From: Methylocystis sp. MJC1 | Lineage (GTDB): Bacteria; Pseudomonadota; Alphaproteobacteria; Rhizobiales; Beijerinckiaceae | Reading direction: 5' to 3' | Assembly (NCBI RefSeq): GCF_026427715.1 | Contig: NZ_CP107558.1 | Location: 2,331,001-2,395,000 of the forward strand | Length of the DNA: 64,000 bases | Shown here: positions 34,114 to 41,999 of the stretch, one piece after another | Numbering within the stretch: position 1 is the first letter of the stretch | Layout of the letters: every line of letters begins with the position of its first letter | The notes under the pieces: generated by a model | The model's input: the letters and a program-made list of their open reading frames with translations, nothing else | The model's database searches: none | Told to the model about the DNA's origin: nothing | Made by a program: the position numbers and the translations under genes

Positions 34114-34448
34114 GGATGAGCACCCTCTGGTTTGCCTGGCGCCGTAGCTAGGGCGCAAAGCGCCTCCTCCAACCGTTCCATTCGCCGCTCGATGGCGCCG
34201 AACTTCGCTTCGCCATCCGCCGCCCCGAGGCGGCCGTTATTGTGGTTCCACCAATCGAGTCCGAGCTCGCGGGCCTTGTCGACGGAGCAGATCACGAGCC
34301 GCAACTGAATAGTGAGAAGCTCCACCTCGACCAGCTTGATCGAAATGTCCCCGGCAACCACGACGCCCTTGTCGAGAATACGCTCGAGCAAATCCGCGAG
34401 ATTGGAGCTGTCGACCGAATGCGTGATAGGTTGATGCAACGTTGACAT
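34110..34448 (-). CDS. gvpJ: Gas-vesicle minor protein GvpJ (GvpA family)
   Basis: 112 aa. Residues about 15-65 are a GvpA-family core (LADLLERILDKGVVVAGDISIKLVEVELLTIQLRLVICSV) and the remainder is a charged C-terminal extension, as in GvpJ/GvpM/GvpS. Minor GvpA paralogues act in nucleation. The start at 34448 follows AAAGGA. It is coupled to gvpH by a 4-nt overlap. J versus S cannot be settled from the sequence alone. Confidence 0.8.
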   Translation of the reverse strand: MSTLHQPITHSVDSSNLADLLERILDKGVVVAGDISIKLVEVELLTIQLRLVICSVDKARELGLDWWNHNNGRLGAADGEAKFGAIERRMERLEEALCALATAPGKPEGAHP

Positions 34449-34459
34449 AAACGGTCCTT

Positions 34460-35065
34460 TCACAACGCGCTGTCGGGGACGCCAAACTGAAGCGAAAGCT
34501 CTCTCTCCGAAAAACCGAATTGACGCTGCAGACGCGCAATTTCTTGGGCCTGCGCGAAAAGCGCGGCGCCCAGTCGGTCGATCTGCGCGTCTGTCAAGCG
34601 TCCCCCTTCCATGCGACGCACCGCCTGGCGTTCGAGGACGTCGTGAAGAAGCCGAACGAGCGTGAGCGCCAGGCGCAGAAGACCATCGGCTGTCGAACGC
34701 GCAGAGCCCGCCGGCTCTCGTCCGACATTGGTCGCGAGGCGATCGTCACGCGCTAGTTGAAGCGGATCGGCGGGAGGCGCACTTGGTTGCGCAAGAGGCT
34801 CGACAAGCGCGCAAGGCGGCGCGGCGGGCCCGGGCGGCAGACGCGGCTCGATCATAGATTGTGTCGGAGCGCCGTCCGGCCAAATGGTGTCGACGGCCCC
34901 CAACAACAGCCGCAGGTCGAGAAAGATGAGATCCACATCCGCAAGTCCAATGGTTAAATTGCCTTGCGCCGAGACGCCTCGTTCAAGCATGCGATCGAGC
35001 GCTTCCGCGAGCGAGAGGTTACGCTGCTGCTCGCTCATGGCGACGCGGCGCTCAGGAATTGACAT
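34460..35065 (-). CDS. GvpA/J-GvpK fusion protein
   Basis: 201 aa with two gas-vesicle modules in one frame. Residues about 10-60 are a GvpA-family core (LSLAEALDRMLERGVSAQGNLTIGLADVDLIFLDLRLLL). A Pro-rich linker of about 50 residues follows. Residues about 115-195 are GvpK (TADGLLRLALTLVRLLHDVLERQAVRRMEGGRLTDAQIDRLG). These are separate genes (gvpS/J and gvpK) elsewhere. The start at 35065 overlaps gvpG by 14 nt; 35038 is an alternative. Confidence 0.82.
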   Translation of the reverse strand: MSIPERRVAMSEQQRNLSLAEALDRMLERGVSAQGNLTIGLADVDLIFLDLRLLLGAVDTIWPDGAPTQSMIEPRLPPGPAAPPCALVEPLAQPSAPPADPLQLARDDRLATNVGREPAGSARSTADGLLRLALTLVRLLHDVLERQAVRRMEGGRLTDAQIDRLGAALFAQAQEIARLQRQFGFSERELSLQFGVPDSAL

Positions 35066-35300
35066 CGCCGCCGCCCTTCCCTTGCAAGCCATCGAGGCGC
35101 TTCAATAGTCCTTCTTCGCGCGCGTCGAATTCCGCTTCTGTAAGCGCGCCTGTTTCGAGCGCTCGGTAGAGCTCCGACAACTCAGCCATGATGGCGCGTT
35201 CCTCCGCCTCACGCTCCTGACGAGCGGCTTCGTCGATCTTTTCCAGAACGAACATCAGCCCACGCATCGGGGCCGCGAGCAAATCATCGATCAGCAACAT
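35052..35300 (-). CDS. gvpG: Gas-vesicle protein GvpG
   Basis: 82 aa. The GvpG pattern is clear: MLLIDDLLAAPMRGLMFVLEKI at the N-terminus, then a charged helical region and ELYRALETGALTEAEFDAREEGLLKRLD. GvpG is an essential assembly accessory. The start at 35300 follows AAAGGCGA. It overlaps the GvpG-like microprotein gene upstream by 17 nt. Confidence 0.85.
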   Translation of the reverse strand: MLLIDDLLAAPMRGLMFVLEKIDEAARQEREAEERAIMAELSELYRALETGALTEAEFDAREEGLLKRLDGLQGKGGGDVNS

Positions 35301-35448
35301 GGCGTTTCGCCTTTCGGACGGAATCCGATGGGTTTGTTTCAAAGTTCGCCTTACGTGTCGCGTTCCCCGATCTGACCTTGAATATCTTGCTCAGAACGAA
35401 GGTCACGCTTTTCGTCACGATCTTCACGGCGTCGTCGAGGATGAACAT
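35284..35448 (-). CDS. GvpG-like microprotein
   Basis: 54 aa beginning MFILDDAVKIVTKSVTFVLSKIF, which copies the GvpG N-terminal amphipathic segment (MLLIDDLL...FVLEKI in the neighbour), then a basic tail with no GvpG C-terminal half. TAGGAG lies upstream of the ATG at 35448. It lies between gvpF and gvpG. It may be a specialised duplicate of the GvpG N-terminus. Confidence 0.6.
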   Translation of the reverse strand: MFILDDAVKIVTKSVTFVLSKIFKVRSGNATRKANFETNPSDSVRKAKRHVADR

Positions 35449-35485
35449 GGGCGTTGCGCTCCTAACGAGACGTGGTGATTTCCGC

Positions 35486-36220
35486 CTACCCTTCCTGGGA
35501 CGCGAACTGCACGAAGTTATGCGGCGGCCATGGGCCCGCGATATTGAAGGCGATCTCTTCCTCGATTTCATTCGCCGAGGCTTGCACAGCCCGCTCGAAC
35601 TCTTCGAGCCCTGCCCGAGGGACGAGCGCCGCCAAATTGGCGATCTCCTTCTCGTTGCGAACCGGCAAGGACAAGACTTCGATGCAAGCGTCGCCCAGGA
35701 CCGACATCACCTGCGCTGACTGTGCTTCCCGATAGCGTCGAAACGCCTCGTCCACCATCTGACCGAGACGAACCTTGGCGTCATGGGACGGAGGGCGGCT
35801 GCCCACATAGGTTCGGTCGCGCGCGGCCTGCAACGCGGGATGGCGCGCAACCAGATAAGCAATAGGATCGGCAGCATCGATATTCAGCCGCACGCCCATC
35901 TCCACGGCCCCGGAGATTCTTTGCAACTGGTTGACAAGGCGATCGCGCTGGCCGTCGAGAAACTGCCGAAGATCGCTTTCTGATTTCGCGATCGTTCCGA
36001 AAGCCATGGGCAGAAGATCGAATTTGGCGTTGAGCGCGGTAAGCACGCGCTGCGCCGCGGCGAGGTTGCGCCGTTCCGCCCGCAGAGAGCCATGGGGACA
36101 TTCGCTGACGATCGCATTCAAGGGACCCGAGCCCACTCTAAACGTCTGGCGATCGAGCACGCCCTGCAGACTTGGTAGATCGTCTTCGATGCTCGTCACC
36201 GCATAGACATAGAGGCCCAT
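35486..36220 (-). CDS. gvpF: Gas-vesicle protein GvpF/L
   Basis: 244 aa of the GvpF/GvpL family: MGLYVYAVTS at the N-terminus, LLPMAFGTI in the middle and the diagnostic AFNIAGPWPPHNFV near the end. GvpF/L proteins contact GvpA during nucleation. The start at 36220 gives the family N-terminus; an in-frame start at 36235 adds five residues. A second member lies at 41163-41999. Confidence 0.88.
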   Translation of the reverse strand: MGLYVYAVTSIEDDLPSLQGVLDRQTFRVGSGPLNAIVSECPHGSLRAERRNLAAAQRVLTALNAKFDLLPMAFGTIAKSESDLRQFLDGQRDRLVNQLQRISGAVEMGVRLNIDAADPIAYLVARHPALQAARDRTYVGSRPPSHDAKVRLGQMVDEAFRRYREAQSAQVMSVLGDACIEVLSLPVRNEKEIANLAALVPRAGLEEFERAVQASANEIEEEIAFNIAGPWPPHNFVQFASQEG

Positions 36221-36271
36221 CGATCTCTCTCCCATGCCAACGATTTTCGACTAACCAGAGTCCAGAAGAAC

Positions 36272-36655
36272 TCAAGCCTCTTCTTCTTCGATATGACCAT
36301 AGGCCCGGACAGTTAAATCCTCGTCGAGTTCGACAGTGTAAGTTTCTCGTTCGAGCACTTCTTGCGTCAGTGGCAAGCCGAGCATCTTGACTTCAAGGTT
36401 CGGCACGAGAATTTCTGCTTCGGCGCTCCAACCACCGTCGCCATGGCGGATCGGGGCAATCTTCGTTATTCGCAACTCCCGAGCGCCGAGCTCTGTCGTA
36501 AGAAATTGTTGAATTGCCGCTCTCGCGCCAGACAGTTTACTGCCGATAGGCGCCGCAGGGGCTGGCTTCGCCTTGGGCGCCGCCGCCGGTGGCGGCGGCG
36601 CGGCGTTAGGAGAAACATGCTGTTCGGATCCGACGTGCTGACTTTTGGGCGGCAT
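36272..36655 (-). CDS. gvpO: Gas-vesicle protein GvpO
   Basis: 127 aa. A Pro/Ala-rich N-terminal 35 residues precede the GvpO domain (ARAAIQQFLTTELGARELRITKIAP, GGWSAEAEILVPNLEVKMLGLPLTQEV, TYTVELDEDLTVRAYGHI). It is an assembly or regulatory accessory. GGAGAAG lies 6 nt before the ATG. Confidence 0.85.
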   Translation of the reverse strand: MPPKSQHVGSEQHVSPNAAPPPPAAAPKAKPAPAAPIGSKLSGARAAIQQFLTTELGARELRITKIAPIRHGDGGWSAEAEILVPNLEVKMLGLPLTQEVLERETYTVELDEDLTVRAYGHIEEEEA

Positions 36656-36693
36656 GGGGACTTCTCCGATAATTTGCGTGGAACGCGCGCCAC

Positions 36694-37017
36694 TCAGTAA
36701 GTGAAGGAAAAGCGCCTCTTTGCATGGCGCATCCCGACCGGCGATTTCCTCACAGCTGTCACAGGTTGGGCTGGTGGCGCCGTTCCGTTCAGCTGAGTTG
36801 TTATTTCAGCGATTTCCTTGTCAATCTCGCGAAACCTCGCGTTTATCGCATCGGAACGGTCGGTTGCCGCTCTGAGCTCCAGTGAACGCCGTGCGCGTTC
36901 GAGCTCGAGAAAGCTCATTCGCAGATAGGCCTTGTGCGCGGGGATGCTTTTGTCGGTGCGCCCCGTCAAAGTTCGCAGATCGCTCAGGCCGCGGGATGGC
37001 TGCCGGTGCATCGCCAT
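36694..37017 (-). CDS. Small helical gas-vesicle cluster protein
   Basis: 107 aa. A conserved-looking segment (RGLSDLRTLTGRTDKSIPAHKAYLRMS) is followed by a coiled-coil (LELERARRSLELRAATDRSDAINARFREIDKEIAEI) and a basic tail. The start at 37017 follows GGGAGAAGG and clears gvpN by 16 nt; starts at 37065/37071 would overlap gvpN. It may correspond to the small GvpV-type protein next to gvpN in other bacteria, but I am unsure. Confidence 0.65.
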   Translation of the reverse strand: MAMHRQPSRGLSDLRTLTGRTDKSIPAHKAYLRMSFLELERARRSLELRAATDRSDAINARFREIDKEIAEITTQLNGTAPPAQPVTAVRKSPVGMRHAKRRFSFTY

Positions 37018-37033
37018 GTCGCCTTCTCCCAGT

Positions 37034-38050
37034 TTAAAAACACGCGGTTTGGTTGGCCGGCCCATGCGCATGCATGCGCTGCGCGCGCTCCAGCGCTTCG
37101 AGTTCGAATTGCAGCAACAACTCGTCGACAGTGTCGGATGTAAAATCTCCCGGCTTAGGGGAGCTTTGAGATCCCCGGCCAAGAATATCTCGGCAGGCCC
37201 AACGAAAGACCGGATTTGAAAGACTGGCCTCGCCGCCGCGCGCCGCAAGCACCCGAGCGATCGCTATCGATGCGCGCAAGGTTGGATAATGCGGGTCAGA
37301 TCCTTGAAGACGGCACAAGCGAACAAAGTCGACCACCTTTTCCGCGCGCGCCTGATCGACGCCGCCTTTTTTGGCGGCGATTGCAACCTCCGTCTCGCGG
37401 TCATAATGATCGAAATAGAGCGTAATCATGCGGTCGAGCAATGCGTCCTGCGCACGATAGACACCCGCATATTCAACCGGATTGGAGGTAAAGATCGCGC
37501 GAAAATGCGGATGCACCTTAATGTAGCCCTCGCCGCGTCCGTGCAGCCCCGGAACGTTCAAAACGCCCTCCGACAATATGCTCAAGAAGGGGTTATTCGC
37601 CTCCGGCTTGCTCCGGTTGAATTCGTCATAAATGATCGTATGCCCCAGACGGCAGGCGGTCGTAATCCGATTGTCGGTCCAGAGCGCGCGCCCCTCTTCC
37701 TGCAGCTTTACGACCGAAGAGATATAGTTATCGACCACGCGCGATCTGCGATATCCGCTCTCGCGACCGATCAGATCGGAGCTGCCGAATTCATGATCGC
37801 CATGGAGCAGGATGCTTGGGCGGCCGAGCTGCGCGGCGACATGAAAAGCCAGGGTTGTCTTGCCGCTGCCCGCGGGACCCGAAAAATGCACGGCATATCC
37901 CGCTTCGAGATAGGCGAGCGCTCTACTCGCAAGCTCCTGAACAGCCGGAGAACTCACGAAAGCGTCGCTCGGTCCGAGCGCGATCGAGCCGTCGTCCTCG
38001 GAGAAATCCTCGGCGTCCTGACCTAGGCTAGCGAGAGCTATCGCGCTCAT
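37034..38050 (-). CDS. gvpN: Gas-vesicle AAA+ ATPase GvpN
   Basis: 338-aa AAA+ ATPase of the MoxR-like group. Walker A GPAGSGKTTLA is at about residue 62-71; Walker B region is TIIYDEFNRSKPEANNPF, and the GHTIIYDEFNR wording is diagnostic of GvpN. It is required for vesicle growth. The start at 38050 follows GGAAAGGA; the frame is open to 38155. Confidence 0.92.
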   Translation of the reverse strand: MSAIALASLGQDAEDFSEDDGSIALGPSDAFVSSPAVQELASRALAYLEAGYAVHFSGPAGSGKTTLAFHVAAQLGRPSILLHGDHEFGSSDLIGRESGYRRSRVVDNYISSVVKLQEEGRALWTDNRITTACRLGHTIIYDEFNRSKPEANNPFLSILSEGVLNVPGLHGRGEGYIKVHPHFRAIFTSNPVEYAGVYRAQDALLDRMITLYFDHYDRETEVAIAAKKGGVDQARAEKVVDFVRLCRLQGSDPHYPTLRASIAIARVLAARGGEASLSNPVFRWACRDILGRGSQSSPKPGDFTSDTVDELLLQFELEALERAQRMHAHGPANQTACF

Positions 38051-38195
38051 GACGAGTCCTTTCCTAAATGCGCGCTCGAACTGCCGTGCGCTTTTGCGTG
38101 GCGAGAATGAGAGGGGAAGCCACTTGCGCATTGGCACCATGGCTTCCGAATTCAATTAACGGAGCGCGATAAGCGCTAGGCCGCCTCGATGTTCG

Positions 38196-38648
38196 TCAAT
38201 GGCGCGCGGACGCCTTCCCTTGCCAGATCGCCGCTGCATGCTTTCGGTCTCGCGCATAGCTGGAGAACGAGTGATGCAAGGCGGACGCACGATCTTGATT
38301 GGCTTTCGCGAAAGACGCCAGAAGGGCGGCGACGCCATTCGTCAAATCGCGCATGAACGCATCGGCCTTTTCATGATAGGCTTTGCTGTCGCGCGCGCGG
38401 TTCGCCTTCAGGCTGTTCAGCGTTGCGCGAACCTCGTTGCTACGCGCCGTCGTAGCGCGTCGCAGCTGCGCCGCGATGTCGCGGCCCGATCTGATCCTCG
38501 CAGCCCTCAGATTCTCGAGAAGCGCGTCGATATCCTGGTGGCGGCTTATCGTCGCGTTCTTGATCTCTTCCGCGAGCTCTTGCCGAGAATGGCGGCTTGA
38601 ATCAACTCCGGTTTTGATGCGCGCGATGCCTTCCGAAACTTTCGCCAT
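38196..38648 (-). CDS. gvpC: GvpC-like outer shell protein with ~33-residue repeats
   Basis: 150 aa, almost all alpha-helical. Four tandem units of 32-34 residues can be aligned, starting SRHSRQELAEEI, IRSGRDIAAQLR, ARDSKAYHEKAD and DRASALHHSFSS. The first three end NLRAAR, SLKANR and FAKANQ. A 33-residue helical repeat is the hallmark of GvpC, which clamps the outside of the GvpA shell. Position between gvpA and gvpN agrees with the classical A-C-N order. GGAGG lies 8 nt before the ATG at 38648. Sequence identity to known GvpC is low, hence the moderate score. Confidence 0.72.
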   Translation of the reverse strand: MAKVSEGIARIKTGVDSSRHSRQELAEEIKNATISRHQDIDALLENLRAARIRSGRDIAAQLRRATTARSNEVRATLNSLKANRARDSKAYHEKADAFMRDLTNGVAALLASFAKANQDRASALHHSFSSYARDRKHAAAIWQGKASARH

Positions 38649-38678
38649 GACCAATCCTCCATCTGGAGTTTGCAATCT

Positions 38679-38717
38679 GCCGGAAGGGCGCGCCTTAGAA
38701 AAACATGCCCTTCCGGC
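38679..38717 (-). promoter_or_regulatory. Stem-loop between gvpA and gvpC
   Basis: Perfect 11-bp stem GCCGGAAGGGC / GCCCTTCCGGC with a 17-nt loop, 15 bases after the gvpA stop and before the gvpC ribosome site. No T-run follows. It could protect a short gvpA message or cause partial termination, so that far more GvpA than GvpC is made. Confidence 0.6.
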
Positions 38718-38731
38718 GATGGGGGACGGCC

Positions 38732-38950
38732 TTAGGCGGGCGCCGCCGCAGAAGCGGTCAGGCCGACAGCTTCAGCGTATTTGAGGTAGGTCTCAACCGA
38801 GGCCACCACAACGCGGGCTTCGATCGTGATCAGCTCGATGCCGACGAGCGAGACCTTGACCCAGGCGTCGATCACGATGCCCTTGTCGAGGATGCGGTCA
38901 ACAACTTCGCCGAGGCTTGACGAGTCCACGGATTTTTGAACGCGTGCCAT
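38732..38950 (-). CDS. gvpA: Gas-vesicle major shell protein GvpA
   Basis: 72 aa, the ribbed shell subunit. The conserved core ([53 protein letters not shown] in outline) has the expected helix-strand-strand-helix pattern. It is the first gene of the structural cluster, with a sigma-54 promoter about 84 bases upstream of the start codon and a stem-loop after it. Confidence 0.96.
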   Translation of the reverse strand: MARVQKSVDSSSLGEVVDRILDKGIVIDAWVKVSLVGIELITIEARVVVASVETYLKYAEAVGLTASAAAPA

Positions 38951-39033
38951 GAAGCTTCTCCATTCTTAAGCGCTTTGAGCGCTTTGCGAACACACCGAAG
39001 AGAACTCATCGTTCCATCGGCCGAATAGATAAG

Positions 39034-39050
39034 AGCAACACCGGCGCCAA
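39034..39050 (-). promoter_or_regulatory. Sigma-54 promoter of gvpA
   Basis: On the minus strand TTGGCGCCGGTGTTGCT: GG (-24) and GC (-12) are separated by exactly 10 bases, as in TGGCAC-N5-TTGC. It lies about 84 bases before the gvpA ATG. An NtrC-type activator is encoded in the same locus. Confidence 0.72.
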
Positions 39051-39065
39051 CCGCGCGCCTCGCAT

Positions 39066-39081
39066 GAAAAACTAGTTTTTC
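39066..39081. promoter_or_regulatory. 16-bp palindrome upstream of the gvpA promoter
   Basis: GAAAAACTAGTTTTTC, a perfect palindrome 16 bases upstream of the -24 element. It is a candidate activator or integration-factor site, although closer than usual for an enhancer. Confidence 0.4.
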
Positions 39082-39146
39082 CTTTGAATTTCATTACCTT
39101 TCAATTTCGCTCATTTTCGTGGTTGCAAAATATAGATCCGGGAGGT

Positions 39147-39162
39147 CGGGCGTCGACGCCCG
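39147..39162 (-). terminator. GC-rich palindrome after the receiver gene
   Basis: CGGGCGTCGACGCCCG, a perfect 16-bp palindrome 16 bases after the stop of the receiver gene (39178). It may end the regulatory transcript before gvpA. T-rich sequence follows only at a distance. Confidence 0.4.
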
Positions 39163-39177
39163 GGTTCAGGGGTCGCT

Positions 39178-39573
39178 TTACCCTTTGGCGCCCTTGTCGA
39201 CCGCGGCGGCGATCGCTTCGATTTGAAATGGTTTCGCGAGAAAGCCGTCAATTGTCGAAGCGCGCATAGCATCGAGAATATCGACGTCGTCGCCGAGGAA
39301 ATAACCCGAGATCAGGATGATGCTCATGCCGGGACGTATGATGCGGAATCGCGCGCTGAGCCGAAACCCATCCATGTCGGGCAAACGGGCGTCCACGAAG
39401 GCTATGGGAAACGCATCCCCGCTCACTAAGCCAAGAGCTTCTTGAGCGCTATTGGCTGTGACCGCTGTCCAACCAATCCGACTCAAGGCGGCTTCGAGCA
39501 CCCAGCACATATCCTGATCGTCGTCGACGACGAGTGCGGTTTTCGGGGCGAGGCAAGCGTGGAAAGCAGTCAA
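39178..39573 (-). CDS. Single-domain response regulator (receiver)
   Basis: 131-aa receiver domain with no output domain. Acidic pocket DDDQDM, phospho-acceptor Asp in VDARLPD, Thr/Ser position in ISGYF and Lys in LAKPF are all present. It sits 30 nt after the PAS histidine kinase and is likely its partner or a phosphate sink. Confidence 0.85.
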   Translation of the reverse strand: MTAFHACLAPKTALVVDDDQDMCWVLEAALSRIGWTAVTANSAQEALGLVSGDAFPIAFVDARLPDMDGFRLSARFRIIRPGMSIILISGYFLGDDVDILDAMRASTIDGFLAKPFQIEAIAAAVDKGAKG

Positions 39574-39602
39574 TTCGCCGACCCTCCAAAGGCGCCTTCA
39601 AT

Positions 39603-41066
39603 TTACGACGACTCACGCGCTGCAGGGACGCGGACCGCGAATATCGTTCCCACGCCCAAAGTCGTCCGGACGTTCACATCGCCGCCATGCTGACGGACGA
39701 TCGAATGCGACACCGAAAGGCCGAGGCCCGATCGTCTGCTATCCGAGCGCGTCGAAAAAAATGGGTCGAAAATTTTCCGCAGATGCGCCTCGGGAATTCC
39801 CGGGCCACTGTCGCCGATTTCGACGATCACCTCATTGCCGTCGCGGCGCACGTCGATAGTCAAAAGGCCGCCATTCGGCATCGCTTGGAAGGCGTTGAGC
39901 ATGAGATTGATAAAAACCAGCTCCAGCAGGTTCTGGACGCCTTCGGCGTAAATATCCATCGCCTCGGCTGGCGGGCTCCAGTCGTAACGCGTGCCGACCG
40001 CCGCTTCGCCGGAAGCGAACATCAATGCGTTTTTCAGCATACTGACCACATTGACGCGAGTCGTTTCGGTGATCGGTTGCGGACGGGCAAACCGAAGCAG
40101 GCTTTCGACAACGAGCGACGCGCGGTCGATGCCGCCGATCACTTTGTCGATGCACTCCCCCAGCAAATCGGGCGAACCCATTCGATTTCTCATCAGCTGC
40201 GCTGCGGCGGAGCTGACGCCTAACGGGTTGCGAATTTCATGCGCGATTCCGCCGATAACGATACCCAAGGCGGCAAGCTTCTCGCCCTGATGGATCTGTG
40301 CTTCCATGGCGCGCTGCTCGACGAGGCTGCGACCGACGACGACGACGCCGGTCACCTCGCCGGTAGGACTCGTCATCCTCGATAAGCGCCAGGAGACAGG
40401 TATTGTCTCGCCGTTTTTGCAACGCATCGGCCATTCGATCGAGTGGCAATCGTCGATTTCGCTGATGCCCCGGAAGGAGGATTCGACTTCCTGTTTCTGC
40501 GGCTCGTCAAAATGGCCCGCGATTTTCGAGCCGCGAACCTCTCCCTCTGCATAGCCTGTCGATTTTTCAGCCGCTGTGTTCCAAGTCAGAACTGCGCCAC
40601 GCGAGTCGGTCGAGATAATGAGATCGCCGGCGCTTTCGACAACGCTCGCGAGATGCAGCTGCGTACGGCGCACCTCCTCCCCAAGCTGCAACAGGTCCGT
40701 AACGTCGTCCATGACCAGGATAACGCCTCGTGAGCCGCCTCGAAGCTGCAATGGACAGATACTGTAAGAATAGGTTCGCAGAGCGACTCCGGGCGCGCGA
40801 TAGGTCATCCGCCGGCGCCGAAGCGTTTTCCCCGACGCGATCACCTCACGTATCTGCTGGTCCAAAGGCGTATCCTGGAAAGCCGCGGGAAAGATTTCCT
40901 GCAGGCGTTTTCCAAGGATCGTGAGCAAGCTTCCGTGCGACTTTTCGAGAAAGTTGGTATTCACCGTTCTTACGGTGAGACTTTCGTCGAGAATAAGGAT
41001 CGAGGATGGTATTGTGTCCATCACAGCATGGAAAAAGCTTTCGTGATCGAGCGTGTCTAGAAACAT
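39603..41066 (-). CDS. PAS-domain sensor histidine kinase
   Basis: 487-aa soluble kinase: two PAS domains (about residues 10-110 and 135-250), H-box GGIAHEIRNPLG near residue 275, N-box NLMLNAFQAM, and G-boxes GDSGPGIPE, FSTRSDSRRSGLGL. No transmembrane segment, so it senses a cytoplasmic signal (redox, oxygen or a small ligand). NtrB-like architecture suits the sigma-54 activator encoded at 41996-43393, and it is likely to phosphorylate it. Confidence 0.9.
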   Translation of the reverse strand: MFLDTLDHESFFHAVMDTIPSSILILDESLTVRTVNTNFLEKSHGSLLTILGKRLQEIFPAAFQDTPLDQQIREVIASGKTLRRRRMTYRAPGVALRTYSYSICPLQLRGGSRGVILVMDDVTDLLQLGEEVRRTQLHLASVVESAGDLIISTDSRGAVLTWNTAAEKSTGYAEGEVRGSKIAGHFDEPQKQEVESSFRGISEIDDCHSIEWPMRCKNGETIPVSWRLSRMTSPTGEVTGVVVVGRSLVEQRAMEAQIHQGEKLAALGIVIGGIAHEIRNPLGVSSAAAQLMRNRMGSPDLLGECIDKVIGGIDRASLVVESLLRFARPQPITETTRVNVVSMLKNALMFASGEAAVGTRYDWSPPAEAMDIYAEGVQNLLELVFINLMLNAFQAMPNGGLLTIDVRRDGNEVIVEIGDSGPGIPEAHLRKIFDPFFSTRSDSRRSGLGLSVSHSIVRQHGGDVNVRTTLGVGTIFAVRVPAARESS

Positions 41067-41162
41067 CGGCTTCTCAAAAGGTTTGCGTGGCCGAGGGTTT
41101 GCGAAAAATGATTCTTTCCGACAGGCGCGCGCGTATTTTCGATCTGGGAAGCGACCTCAGTC

Positions 41163-41999
41163 TCAGTTCGAGGAACAGAGAGGTCGGTTGAGCTGCGGTC
41201 GAAAACTATACGGCGGCCAGGGTCCCGACAGAGTAAATTCTACTGACTCGGCTCCAAGACGGCCGTTCAGCTCTGCAACGCGTTGGCTTAAAGCAGCCGC
41301 ATTGCCCTTGGGGACGAGAAATGCATGACGGGCTATTAAATCCGTCCCTTCGAGGTTGCGATCGCAGCTACCTGCCGACAATGGCTCCAGTTCCTGCACC
41401 AAGTTACGTGCGACGACCGCAGCTTCCGCACGACCCAAATCGCGCAACATATGTTTGTCTCGACACAGCCGCATGTATCGAAGGCCATTCGAAAGCTTCG
41501 CCCACTCAGGCCACGCTTTGCGCGCCAATCGGTCGAGAACGATCGGATCATCGAGCCGAGCGGCGGCTCGAAGCTCCCACTCCTCCTTGTCGGAGGCGTC
41601 GAGAAGGAAGCGCGCAATCGTCGCCTCATGCGACTCCATGAACGCGCTCAGGCTTTCGAGGCTGGTGTAGAGCGTTCCGAAAGGAACCGGAAAGACAGGC
41701 GAGAATTGCATCGCCCGCGCGAGGATTTCTGCGTGGCGACGAACACGCCGCGCCAGCCAAGAGACGTCCTGCAAATTGCGCTGCGAATCGACGCCACAAA
41801 AATCCGCGATTGGGACGGAGTCTATGATCGCGCCGACGACGCCGGCGCGATGCAGGGTCAAGGCGCTCTCCTCGGAGTCCATCAATTGCCCCGCGCAGAT
41901 TTGGTTCGCATCCACGAATGCAAAGAGTGAGATTGCGGACTCGCTCGACCCGATAGACAAAATGGCCTTATTCGTTTCGGGCGGATCGGGAGTCCTCAT
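41163..41999 (-). CDS. gvpL: Second GvpF/L-family protein, coupled to the sigma-54 activator
   Basis: 278 aa with the GvpF/L signature VEFTLSGPWPPYSFRP near the C-terminus and FPVPFGTLYTS in the middle. It is about 30 residues longer than the gvpF at 35486. Its ATG overlaps the stop of the activator gene by 4 nt and the kinase gene follows, so a structural or assembly protein is embedded in the regulatory operon. Confidence 0.85.
   Translation of the reverse strand: MRTPDPPETNKAILSIGSSESAISLFAFVDANQICAGQLMDSEESALTLHRAGVVGAIIDSVPIADFCGVDSQRNLQDVSWLARRVRRHAEILARAMQFSPVFPVPFGTLYTSLESLSAFMESHEATIARFLLDASDKEEWELRAAARLDDPIVLDRLARKAWPEWAKLSNGLRYMRLCRDKHMLRDLGRAEAAVVARNLVQELEPLSAGSCDRNLEGTDLIARHAFLVPKGNAAALSQRVAELNGRLGAESVEFTLSGPWPPYSFRPQLNRPLCSSN

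Noticed and set aside
38990-39010. Possible sigma-54 site nearer to gvpA (CGGTGTGTTCGCA on the minus strand)
   Set aside because: GG-GC spacing is 7 bases; the site at 39034-39050 fits exactly.
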